From Prevotella sp. (GTDB taxonomy: Bacteria; Bacteroidota; Bacteroidia; Bacteroidales; Bacteroidaceae), in assembly GCA_018385335.1 (NCBI GenBank), contig JAHAZN010000027.1, positions 1 to 37,962 of the forward strand: DNA of 37,962 nucleotides. The letters are read 5' to 3'. Numbering within the stretch: position 1 is the first letter of the stretch; each line of letters opens with the position of its first letter. Positions 1 to 8,026 of this stretch are shown in pieces. Below the pieces are notes generated by a model. It saw only the letters and a list, made by a program, of their open reading frames with translations. It did no database searches and was not told where the DNA came from. A program made the position numbers and the translations under genes.

Positions 1-2
1 AT

Positions 3-1715
3 GTCTATGGCTTTGAGTTGGTTGATGTAGCACACGATGCAATGGTGAGCGCTCAAGAACTTCCCGTCACAGGCATGGTGAACTATGAGTACAAGGCTTC
101 TGCCACACTGAAGAACATCCATAAGGATGCTGAGGCTTCAGGAAACTACACCGCTACGCTCTATGTGAATAGCGAGGCTGTGGCTACCGCCACTTCTGTA
201 GATATTGCTGCTGCCGGTTCTGCCGCCTTCGACTTTGCCTATACCCCCCATGCTGCCGGCACCTTCGAGACATATATTGAGTTTGCCTTCACAGATGGCT
301 ATAAAGTGCAGTCAGAGAAGGTAAGCCTAACGATCAGTGAGGAGAAAGGGACAAAAGCTGAGGAGATAGGAACAAGCAACACTACGTCAAGTAATGTTCC
401 AATAAAGTCAAATTATAAGAAAACTGATTCAGAGATTATCTATACAGCAGAAAGACTTGGATTTACCGGGCAGCAGAAAATCACAGGTGTGATTTTTAAA
501 GGTTCTTACTCTAACAGTGATTTGGAAAAGAGTGTGAAGGTTTATCTGCAGAATGTAGATGATGAGGAGTTGACAATGACCAAGGGTGAAGCATTAGATG
601 TTACGGGAATGACCTTGGTTTATGATGGTAAAAAGACGCTCGTCAGTGGTGTTGAAAATCTTTTGGATATTCAGTTTGATTCGCCATTCACCTATGAGAA
701 AGGTAAGAACCTTCGTATGATTATTTCTGTAGTATCTGATACTTATAAGAGTGGAGCTACGTTTAATCATGACAATACAGATAACAGTCATTGCAAGTAT
801 AGATACAGTGATGGTGATATACTTAAAGCCACTGTTTATACATCATCCAGCCTCCCTGTTGCCAACTTCACCATCGAGGTGCTTCCTGCCACCGTCTCCG
901 GTATCGTTACCACTGTAGATGGCACAAGTCCTTTGGCTAATGCCGAGGTGACGCTGACCAGCGATAACGTTATCTATAGGGCAACGACCGATGCCGAAGG
1001 TAAGTATAAGGCTACTGTTTATCAGGTGGAGAAGACCTACAGCGCTACGATGAAGAAAGATGCTGTGGAGAAGACCAAGACAGACATCACCTTCGCTCCC
1101 GACCAGACCACTGAGGTCAACTTCATCCTCGATGGAGCAGTCACCTTCAAGAAGGGACAGGCATCTACCCTCATCCTTGCCACCGCTCCCGATGCTGCCA
1201 AGGGCGACTACTATGAGCTGAGTGCAGTGTCAGACAATCAGGTGGTCTTCACCAAGGTAGAGACACCACAGGCCAACACGCCATACGTCTTCATAGCCAA
1301 GGATGACTATACCACCGAGACCATCAGCGTGCCCACAACAGAGGCCGGTGCCACGACTATTGGCGACGTGACCTTCCAGGGTATCTACGACTACAAGAAT
1401 CTCGTGTCCGACGAGACCACTACCTACTATGGCTTCCGCGCTTCCGACGGTACCTTCGTTAAGGTGGGCAAGACAAAGGGTGCTGTGATCTATCCTATGC
1501 ACGCCTATATCAAGGTGAGCGGTTCAGAGAGTAGCAAGGAGCTGCGCTTCTTCTTCGAAGACAACGAGGCAACAACCATCGTAGGTACACTCGTTGATGC
1601 CGAAGACAAGGCAGAGCTCTATGACCTCAATGGTCGTCGCGTCAGCAAGAACCAGGCCAAGGGCGTGGTAGTGAAGAATGGTAAGAAGTTGAACGTTAAA
1701 AATCTAAAGAAATGA
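3..1715 (+). CDS. Secreted surface protein with T9SS-type tail, 5' end cut by window edge
   Basis: The reading frame is open from base 3 and has no convincing start inside the window, so this is the last ~570 residues of a longer protein. In order there is a CARDB-like beta-sandwich (about residues 15-115), a separate beta-rich module (about 120-290), a carboxypeptidase-regulatory-like domain containing 'GIVTTVDGTSPLANAEV' (about 295-380), a further beta domain, and a tail with 'AELYDLNGRRV' followed by 'KNGKKLNVK'. That tail matches the C-terminal sorting signals of Prevotella T9SS cargo, so export to the cell surface is inferred. The second module is much more AT-rich than its flanks. The stop codon overlaps the start of the next small gene (ATGA). 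No enzymatic motif is visible; an adhesion or binding role is only a guess. Confidence 0.8.
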   Translation, partial: VYGFELVDVAHDAMVSAQELPVTGMVNYEYKASATLKNIHKDAEASGNYTATLYVNSEAVATATSVDIAAAGSAAFDFAYTPHAAGTFETYIEFAFTDGYKVQSEKVSLTISEEKGTKAEEIGTSNTTSSNVPIKSNYKKTDSEIIYTAERLGFTGQQKITGVIFKGSYSNSDLEKSVKVYLQNVDDEELTMTKGEALDVTGMTLVYDGKKTLVSGVENLLDIQFDSPFTYEKGKNLRMIISVVSDTYKSGATFNHDNTDNSHCKYRYSDGDILKATVYTSSSLPVANFTIEVLPATVSGIVTTVDGTSPLANAEVTLTSDNVIYRATTDAEGKYKATVYQVEKTYSATMKKDAVEKTKTDITFAPDQTTEVNFILDGAVTFKKGQASTLILATAPDAAKGDYYELSAVSDNQVVFTKVETPQANTPYVFIAKDDYTTETISVPTTEAGATTIGDVTFQGIYDYKNLVSDETTTYYGFRASDGTFVKVGKTKGAVIYPMHAYIKVSGSESSKELRFFFEDNEATTIVGTLVDAEDKAELYDLNGRRVSKNQAKGVVVKNGKKLNVKNLKK

Positions 1716-1894
1716 AAAAGGAATATATGAGACCCACCATCGAGGTGGTGACGCTTAACTGTGAATCGTTATTGGAAGGAGCATCCAAGGTCTTTTCACT
1801 CAATCCTGGAGGTGGAGGAGTAGAAGAAGATGAAGGAGGTACCCTCGGTGCCAAAGTGAATGGTGATAACGCATTATGGGACGATGAATATTAG
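1712..1894 (+). CDS. Small peptide (60 aa), Gly- and acid-rich, unknown function
   Basis: The start codon overlaps the stop of the preceding surface-protein gene, which suggests translational coupling. The product begins 'MKKEYMRPTIEVVTL', has a Cys near residue 18, a glycine run followed by acidic residues in the middle, and ends 'ALWDDEY'. From memory, short Bacteroidales proteins with this layout (Lys/Tyr/Pro start with a beta-strand, variable Gly-rich centre, acidic Trp-containing end) are common but uncharacterised. There is no clear signal peptide or membrane segment. A terminator hairpin follows at once. The coding call rests on the overlap, the terminator position and the recognisable ends. 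A secreted peptide or peptide precursor is possible but unproven. Confidence 0.65.
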   Translation: MKKEYMRPTIEVVTLNCESLLEGASKVFSLNPGGGGVEEDEGGTLGAKVNGDNALWDDEY

Positions 1895-1901
1895 AAGGAT
1901 A

Positions 1902-1950
1902 GAGGATGTGCCACACGACACATCCTCACCTTTTGTTTTGTACTTTTTTG
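1902..1950 (+). terminator. Rho-independent terminator after the small peptide gene
   Basis: GAGGATGTG (1902-1910) pairs perfectly with CACATCCTC (1919-1927) around an 8-base loop, followed by a T-rich run at 1931-1949. It lies between the peptide gene and the next secreted-protein gene, which supports the later start (1959) for that gene. Confidence 0.75.
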
Positions 1951-1958
1951 AAAACGAC

Positions 1959-4376
1959 ATGCAAAAAAATAGATTGATAATCGTACTCCTGGCACTTCTC
2001 TTCACCTTGGTGGCTGCGGCACAGAAGAGAGACCTCACACTCACCATGACGGTGAAGGCGGCGGGAGATGACCTGAAAGGACAGAAGGTGCAGTTGTGGC
2101 AGAAAGAATTCGATGTGAGCTATGGCTCCCTTACGCTTGACAGCGAGGGGATGCTCAAGGTGGCTGTCTATGAAGGAATGCACTTGCTGAGAATTGAGCG
2201 CGACGGCTATGAGGTGGTTGATACTGTATTTGAAGTGAAAAAAGACCTCAACATCACCATAAATCTTAAGGAGAAGACGCGAGAGCCTTTTGCACTCACA
2301 ACCAAGGTGACCCACGACGTGATGAGCGGCAACAACCAGGTGATGCTCTCATGGAACAAAGAACAGGATGCTTTCTTCGATGATTTTGAGGAATATGAGC
2401 CCTTTGCTATCAAATTCGGAGCGTGGACAGGTATCGATGCCGACAATGTGGCTGCTGCTCCTCTCGTGGGTACCTATGCCAACCGTGGCACACTCCAGTA
2501 TGCACAGATTATGAGTCCGATGAATGTCGATCCTATGTGGTGGTACGACTATCCCGTGTTGCGCCCATATAGTGGTGGACAGTATGTGGGATTCACACGT
2601 ACAGGAGTAGGTACAGCCAATGACGACTGGCTCATCTCGCCCGTCATCACCTTGGGGAGCGACCATCTGCTCTCTTTCATGGCTAAGGCTGCCGACAAAT
2701 ACACGGAGAAGTTTCAGGTGTATATCACCACAAAGACTGACCAACCCAAACAGGCTGACTTCACCTTGCTCTCGAAGGATAACTATGAGACAGCCACCGT
2801 GCAGGGATGGAGAAAATATACCTACGACCTGAGTAGCTACAAAGGACAACAGGTGAAGGTGGCTATCAGATATGTGAGCGAGAGCAACAATGGTGGTGCA
2901 TTTATGCTCATGGTTGATGATGTCAAGGTGGAACAGGTGTATAAGGAGAACCCCAATGAGAAATTTGTCATCACTCTCGACGATAAGGAGGTGGCTACTA
3001 CCTATGAGAGAGAGTTGCTGGTACCTAACGTAGGTGCTGGCACCCATAAGCTCGGAGTGAAGGCGGTCTATCGTACGAACGAGACCCCCATCGTTTATAC
3101 GACAGTGAACATCGACGACAGTAAGTGGGCGAAGGTTGATTTCAACGTGACTACCAACAACACGACGACCATCGACAACGCAAGGATTGAACTTACCGAC
3201 TGCGCTACCAACGAGATATATACGCTCACGGTGAACAATGGCAAGGTCAACGTACCCTCGCTCCCCCATGCCACCTATCTCGTAGGAATGAAGGTGAAGA
3301 ACTTTGATAACTACGAGGAGCAGGTAGAGGTGGTAGGCGACGCCAAGGTAGATATCGCACTGAAGGAGACCATCATCACACCGTATCATATCACCGCAGA
3401 GGTGAGCGACGAGGAGGATGGCACTACATCGGCATTGGTGAAGTGGAACCAGGTGCTCTGTTTTGAAGATGGTTTTGAAGACTATGATGATTTCGCTACT
3501 GGCGCTTTTGGTGAGTGGCGTTCCTACGACTTCGACCAGCACTATGTCTATCCCATTGGTCTCGGCTCAGCCTCCAATATCGTTACCTTCCCTGGAGCAT
3601 GCACCCCTACCGACCTGCGCCCCATCGCTCCAATAGTGTTTAATCCGTGGAACACCACGCCGGCGATGCTTCCCACCGATGAGGCCGTCAGAGCTCCGTC
3701 GGGTGACAAGACCATCGTCTTCTTCTCACCACAGCAGAGCGGAGCAGACAAATGGCTCATCTCACCGCCTATCAAGGTGTACGACGACTATGTGGTGAGG
3801 TTCACCACCAAGGCATATGCCCAATATAAAGAGGTGTTGAATATCGGTGTCATCACCACCGAGGATGTGGATCACATCACGACGAGCAATGAGATGACAG
3901 CCGCCTTTACTCCGCTGAGCGTGATTGACGGTGTGCCCACAGGTACATGGACCATCTATGAGACTCCGATAAGCAGTTATGCTGGTCAGACGGTGAGGGT
4001 GGCTTTCCACTACACCTCCTATGATGCCTTCTTCCTGCAGCTCGATGAATTCTTTGCCGGCGTCCCCGATGCCGAGGGTGAAGCTGTTGATGTGGGCAAT
4101 GTGCTGCGTTATGAGATTTATCTCGACGGGGTGAAGGTGACCGAGGCTTCAGAGCCTATGGTGACACTCAATGGACTGAAGGCCAATGCCGCTTATACAG
4201 TGGGCATTGTGGCTGTCTATACCAGTGGCAGCTCGCTCATGGGTGAGTATGTGCTCAACACTACCACTGGAATCATGACACCTGTAGCAAGTCCACAGTC
4301 GAAGTCCACGAAACGTTATGACCTCTTAGGACGACCTGTATCTACTCACTACAGGGGATTCTCCTTCCAACGTTGA
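1959..4376 (+). CDS. Secreted adhesin-like protein with two choice-of-anchor J modules
   Basis: I chose the ATG at 1959 because it gives a clean signal peptide (MQKNRLIIVLLALLFTLVAA then Gln) and avoids reading through the terminator at 1902-1950; an in-frame ATG at 1860 would place that hairpin inside the gene. In the 805-residue product a carboxypeptidase-regulatory-like domain (about 25-110) is followed by an anchor-J/cleaved-adhesin module (about 139-330, with 'FFDDFEEYE' and 'DDWLISPVI'), a second regulatory-like domain (about 388-470), a second anchor-J module (about 503-708, with 'FEDGFEDYD' and 'DKWLISPPI') and a short fibronectin-like stretch. The tail 'KRYDLLGRPV…GFSFQR' is a T9SS-type sorting signal that ends early; the +1 frame continues it. 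No protease motif is visible; binding to host or plant glycans or proteins is inferred from the modules. Confidence 0.82.
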   Translation: MQKNRLIIVLLALLFTLVAAAQKRDLTLTMTVKAAGDDLKGQKVQLWQKEFDVSYGSLTLDSEGMLKVAVYEGMHLLRIERDGYEVVDTVFEVKKDLNITINLKEKTREPFALTTKVTHDVMSGNNQVMLSWNKEQDAFFDDFEEYEPFAIKFGAWTGIDADNVAAAPLVGTYANRGTLQYAQIMSPMNVDPMWWYDYPVLRPYSGGQYVGFTRTGVGTANDDWLISPVITLGSDHLLSFMAKAADKYTEKFQVYITTKTDQPKQADFTLLSKDNYETATVQGWRKYTYDLSSYKGQQVKVAIRYVSESNNGGAFMLMVDDVKVEQVYKENPNEKFVITLDDKEVATTYERELLVPNVGAGTHKLGVKAVYRTNETPIVYTTVNIDDSKWAKVDFNVTTNNTTTIDNARIELTDCATNEIYTLTVNNGKVNVPSLPHATYLVGMKVKNFDNYEEQVEVVGDAKVDIALKETIITPYHITAEVSDEEDGTTSALVKWNQVLCFEDGFEDYDDFATGAFGEWRSYDFDQHYVYPIGLGSASNIVTFPGACTPTDLRPIAPIVFNPWNTTPAMLPTDEAVRAPSGDKTIVFFSPQQSGADKWLISPPIKVYDDYVVRFTTKAYAQYKEVLNIGVITTEDVDHITTSNEMTAAFTPLSVIDGVPTGTWTIYETPISSYAGQTVRVAFHYTSYDAFFLQLDEFFAGVPDAEGEAVDVGNVLRYEIYLDGVKVTEASEPMVTLNGLKANAAYTVGIVAVYTSGSSLMGEYVLNTTTGIMTPVASPQSKSTKRYDLLGRPVSTHYRGFSFQR

Positions 4377-4395
4377 GAAAATCATCTACTATAGA

Positions 4396-4437
4396 AAAAA
4401 AGGTACTGCTGAAACACTGTGAGGCAGTACCTTTTTT
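4396..4437 (+). terminator. Strong rho-independent terminator
   Basis: AAAAAAGGTACTGC (4396-4409) pairs perfectly with GCAGTACCTTTTTT (4424-4437), a 14-bp stem with a 14-base loop. The right arm ends in the T-run. It ends the adhesin transcript; the A/T symmetry would let it work in both directions. Confidence 0.9.
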
Positions 4438-4496
4438 AGTTCTTACAGAAAATTATTCTATTTTTGCGTATGGCATAAAAAACTATTCATATTTTC

Positions 4497-4526
4497 TTTG
4501 TTTTATATATAATTTTCCTATCTTTG
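4497..4526 (+). promoter_or_regulatory. Bacteroidetes-type promoter for the lipoprotein/barrel pair
   Basis: TTTG at 4497-4500 and TATCTTTG at 4519-4526 are separated by 18 bases, close to the -33/-7 consensus of the Bacteroidetes primary sigma factor. The start of transcription would be near 4532, giving a leader of about 90 bases before the ATG at 4626. A second possible -7 box (TATTTTTG, 4459-4466) lacks a clear partner. Confidence 0.7.
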
Positions 4527-4625
4527 CAAAAATAAGATAGATAATCATCAAACAACTGAGAAACCTCTTAGGAGATAAAGGAAAAATATTATAAAAACTA
4601 ATTACTCATTCAATTTTCAAGGGAA

Positions 4626-6464
4626 ATGGAAAAGAACAATGTAAGACAACTACTGTTGGCCGCCATAATCATTGGCGCTGCAGGTGTCATGGGCGCTTGT
4701 ACAGACAACGACTATGACCTTAACGAGGTGGATATGACCGTGGGTATAGGAGGAGGTAGAATCACTATCCCCACCAGTTCATCTGACGTGATTCCTCTTT
4801 ACGAGGTACTGAAGTTTAACGACTCTGAGGTGGTGGACACCCTGGAGGGCGGCGACTACTATTTTGCCAAGGACGGTGACCCCGTAGATAATACCGAGGT
4901 GAGCATCAATAAGTTTAGTGTCGAAAGGAGAAGTAACCAGCAGTTTGTTTTCGATATCGACCTCTCTGGGGCTGCTGCAGCTAAACAGAACGGTGGCAAA
5001 ATGTTATTGACCTTACCTAACGCAGTGCAGAAATCGAAGGTGGTGAATACCTTCAACTACGATGGTAATCAGCCTGATGAAGTGGTGGAGCTGAAAGAAA
5101 CCTATATCTCTGCTAAGATGGAGGTCGAGGTGAGCTACACTGCGAATATGAAGAAGGTGGTGAGCAAGTTTGCTGAGATGAGCATCGAACTGCCCAATTA
5201 CATGGATTTTGAGGTTGTCCCACAAAGCAACTGTACCAAAGAAGGCAACAAACTGGTGTTTAAGAATGTGCCCACAAACACCAACCTGAAGACCACAATA
5301 AACATCAACAAACTCACCATGGGTATGGCTCCCGATGAAGAATTAGGTTCCCTCACCGTGGATGAGAACGGCAAAGTGGTGCTGGTGGGCAACGTGAGAA
5401 TGACAGTGAAGGTGGCTGAGATCAATGATAACCTGTTGCCATCTGACTTTGTTAACTGCTCTATCATCAGTCAAATGACGATGGATGAGGCCATCATGCT
5501 TGACAAGGTAAAGGGACGCTTCGACCCTGTCATCAATCTCGATGACCTTGGAGATGCCGAGGTGACTGGTCTGCCCGACTTCCTCACCGAAGGTGATGTG
5601 AAGATAGATATCGATAACCCTCAGCTCCTGCTCACACTCAACAGCAACCTCACCGTGGGTGGAGAGGTTACGGGAGTCATCAAATGGTGGAGAACCGACG
5701 ACAACGGTAACACTAAAGAGGGTGATATCAAGCTGCCACAACCCATCAGAATCAAGGCAGCTGCCGAGGGTGCTTCGCCCGAGAGCAACGCTATCAAGGT
5801 GTGCATCTGCCGTTATAAGACAGCGGAGATGGAGGCTGCCTATGACCAGGTGATAGAGACCGATGAAATCAGCGAACTGCTCTATCCGAGGGTGATAGAT
5901 AAGATATCATTCAAGGGTGAGGCTACTGCCGATAAGAACAATGTGTATGCCTATGAGCTCGGTAAGAAATATATCATCAGACCCGCTTATCGCGTGGAGG
6001 CTCCTCTCGCCTTCGGAGATAGCGCAAAGATTGTATATACCGAGACCTTTGAAGACTGGAACGAGGATGTGAAGGACTTCGACGTGAAGGAAGGTACATA
6101 TATCGAACTCATTGCGAAGGTGGAGAACCGTATACCGGCATACCTCAATGTTAAGGCTACACCGCTGGATGTGAATGGAGACGAATTAGCTAAGAGTGTG
6201 GTGGATGTAGATGTGGATGCTGACGTGAAGGCATCGGCAGACGGTGTCACACCCGCTGTCAGCGAACTGAAGATTGTCCTCACCCCTGCCAAGGGTGCCT
6301 TTGAGAAACTCAACGGACTGAAACTGAAGGTGAGCGGTGCTGCAAGAGATGCACAGGGAAACAACCCAGTGAAGGGCATCACCCTCAATGCCAACAAACA
6401 CTCTCTCGTGCTGAAGGACATCAAACTGTCGCTCGTGGGAACAGCTGTGGCTGACCTCAACTAA
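4626..6464 (+). CDS. Large predicted lipoprotein of unknown function
   Basis: The 612-residue product has a lipoprotein signal peptide: a basic start, a hydrophobic run, and the lipobox 'VMGAC' with Cys25 as the lipidated residue, followed by acidic residues (TDNDYD) compatible with surface export in Bacteroidetes. The rest is beta-rich, with repeated hydrophobic/charged alternation and no catalytic motif I recognise. It follows a good promoter and lies 55 bases before an outer-membrane barrel-like gene in the same orientation, so the two probably form an operon and may act together at the outer membrane. I do not recognise a named family. An adhesin-like or cell-envelope structural role is possible. 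Confidence 0.8.
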   Translation: MEKNNVRQLLLAAIIIGAAGVMGACTDNDYDLNEVDMTVGIGGGRITIPTSSSDVIPLYEVLKFNDSEVVDTLEGGDYYFAKDGDPVDNTEVSINKFSVERRSNQQFVFDIDLSGAAAAKQNGGKMLLTLPNAVQKSKVVNTFNYDGNQPDEVVELKETYISAKMEVEVSYTANMKKVVSKFAEMSIELPNYMDFEVVPQSNCTKEGNKLVFKNVPTNTNLKTTININKLTMGMAPDEELGSLTVDENGKVVLVGNVRMTVKVAEINDNLLPSDFVNCSIISQMTMDEAIMLDKVKGRFDPVINLDDLGDAEVTGLPDFLTEGDVKIDIDNPQLLLTLNSNLTVGGEVTGVIKWWRTDDNGNTKEGDIKLPQPIRIKAAAEGASPESNAIKVCICRYKTAEMEAAYDQVIETDEISELLYPRVIDKISFKGEATADKNNVYAYELGKKYIIRPAYRVEAPLAFGDSAKIVYTETFEDWNEDVKDFDVKEGTYIELIAKVENRIPAYLNVKATPLDVNGDELAKSVVDVDVDADVKASADGVTPAVSELKIVLTPAKGAFEKLNGLKLKVSGAARDAQGNNPVKGITLNANKHSLVLKDIKLSLVGTAVADLN

Positions 6465-6519
6465 TAATGAGGCATCGTGAGATTCAAGCATTAAATCATT
6501 TATTCAGACAATAACGCAA

Positions 6520-7929
6520 ATGAAAACGATATATAAATATCTCAGTGCAGCACTCCTTATGGTGTGCGCAACATCGGCCTCGGCACAGAGCCTCAATTCG
6601 GCCTATTTCACCAACGATTATAAGTTCCGTCATACGATGAACCCGGCCTTTGGCAACGAACAGAACTATGTGTCAGTGCCGGTGCTGGGTAACTTCGGTG
6701 TGGATGTGAGGGGAAACTTCGGCGTGGAGGATATGATCATGGATAATCCACTCTATGGACAGCCAGGAGAGAAGAGACTCACTACCTTCATGAACCCTAA
6801 TATCTCAGCAAGTAGTGCACTCGACGGTTTCAGTACGGGCAACAACCGACTGATAGAGGACATGAACATCACTCTGCTTTCTGCAGGATTCAAGAGCTTC
6901 GGCGGATATAACACTATCGAACTCAATGTGAAGCAGTCGCTCGGACTCTCTCTGCCCTATGAGTTTTTTGAGTTTGCCAAGAACACAGGTAACCAAACCT
7001 ATGACATAGGTGATATCAATTTAGGTGCGCAGGCCTATGCCGAACTCGCCTTCGGTCACTCTCGTCAGCTCAATGAAAAGTTGAGAGTGGGAGCCAAGGT
7101 GAAGCTCCTCTTCGGTATCGCACGTGCTGATGTGGCTCTCAAGGATATGAAGGCCGACCTCGCTTCCGACGACAAATGGACGATCTCAGGTAAGGCAGAG
7201 GCCAACATGTCGCTCAAGGGACTGACCTATAAGACAGAGACCAAGGAGTATAACAATCCCAACAAGGGCACCTATGAGCGTGTCAACGATGTTGATGTCG
7301 ATGGTGGAGGACTTGGCGGCTTTGGTATGGCTTTCGACCTCGGTGCAGTGTATAAGCTCAATGACGACTGGACCTTCAGTGCTGCACTCCTCGACCTCGG
7401 CTTCATCAGTTGGAGCAACGACATGATGGCAGCCAGCAGCGGAGAACCTTTTGAGTTTGACGGTTTCAGAGACGTGGCTATCAACAGAGACAATGGTGGA
7501 CATAAACTGAGTGATATCACCGATGACTTGGGTGACCAGTTTACCGAATTCTCTAATCTTGAAGACAAGGGCGACCAGGGTGGACGTACCACAGGAATAG
7601 GTGCTACGCTCAACCTCGCTGCCGAATATACATTGCCTGTTTACCGTCAGGTGAAGTTTGGACTGCTCAGCTCTACACGCATCCGTGGCCCGTATTCATG
7701 GACAGAAGGCCGACTGAGTGCCAACTATGAACCGCTGAAGTGGATAAATGGTGGCGTCAACTTTGCCGTCAACAGCTTTGCCGCCAGCATGGGCTGGGTA
7801 CTTAATATCCACCCCAAGGGCTACAACTTCTTCATTGGCATGGACCACATTCTCGGTTCGCTCAGCAAGGAGGGTATCCCACTCAACTCCAACGCCAGTG
7901 TGCAACTCGGAATGAGTGTTACATGGTAA
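6520..7929 (+). CDS. Outer-membrane beta-barrel-like protein, DUF5723-like
   Basis: The 469-residue product starts with a signal peptide cleaved after 'ATSASA' (about residue 22). The mature start ('TMNPAFGNEQNYVSVPVLGN') resembles, from memory, the DUF5723 family of Bacteroidetes outer-membrane proteins, whose members look like FadL/PorV-type barrels. The protein is rich in alternating beta strands with aromatic girdle-like residues and ends in a strand (VQLGMSVTW) with a terminal aromatic residue typical of barrel insertion signals. It lies directly downstream of a large lipoprotein gene and probably shares its promoter. Substrate or partner is unknown; the family assignment is moderately sure, the barrel prediction more so. 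Confidence 0.75.
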   Translation: MKTIYKYLSAALLMVCATSASAQSLNSAYFTNDYKFRHTMNPAFGNEQNYVSVPVLGNFGVDVRGNFGVEDMIMDNPLYGQPGEKRLTTFMNPNISASSALDGFSTGNNRLIEDMNITLLSAGFKSFGGYNTIELNVKQSLGLSLPYEFFEFAKNTGNQTYDIGDINLGAQAYAELAFGHSRQLNEKLRVGAKVKLLFGIARADVALKDMKADLASDDKWTISGKAEANMSLKGLTYKTETKEYNNPNKGTYERVNDVDVDGGGLGGFGMAFDLGAVYKLNDDWTFSAALLDLGFISWSNDMMAASSGEPFEFDGFRDVAINRDNGGHKLSDITDDLGDQFTEFSNLEDKGDQGGRTTGIGATLNLAAEYTLPVYRQVKFGLLSSTRIRGPYSWTEGRLSANYEPLKWINGGVNFAVNSFAASMGWVLNIHPKGYNFFIGMDHILGSLSKEGIPLNSNASVQLGMSVTW

Positions 7930-7946
7930 AGAAGAGAGAGAAAAAT

Positions 7947-7977
7947 TTTGCTGTCTGAGCTTTTTGCCTTACTTTTG
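7947..7977 (+). promoter_or_regulatory. Bacteroidetes-type promoter for the thioredoxin-like lipoprotein gene
   Basis: TTTG at 7947-7950 and TACTTTTG at 7970-7977 are 19 bases apart, an excellent match to the -33/-7 consensus. Transcription would start near 7983, giving a leader of about 45 bases before the ATG at 8027. Confidence 0.8.
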
Positions 7978-8026
7978 CATCTACTAACGGTAGGAGCTTC
8001 AATGCCCCTCCTTATTATATTATACG

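Noticed and set aside
1941..1950. TACTTTTTTG as a -7 promoter box for the adhesin at 1959
   Set aside because: Its spacing within the box does not fit TAnnTTTG and it forms the T-run of a terminator only 9 bases before the start codon.
1860..1958. Upstream start at 1860 for the anchor-J adhesin
   Set aside because: It would run through a terminator hairpin and put 33 unrelated residues before a perfect signal peptide beginning at 1959.
2349..3542. 397-codon minus-strand open frame opposite the anchor-J adhesin
   Set aside because: Antisense shadow of a confident gene; no domain, promoter or ribosome-binding signal.
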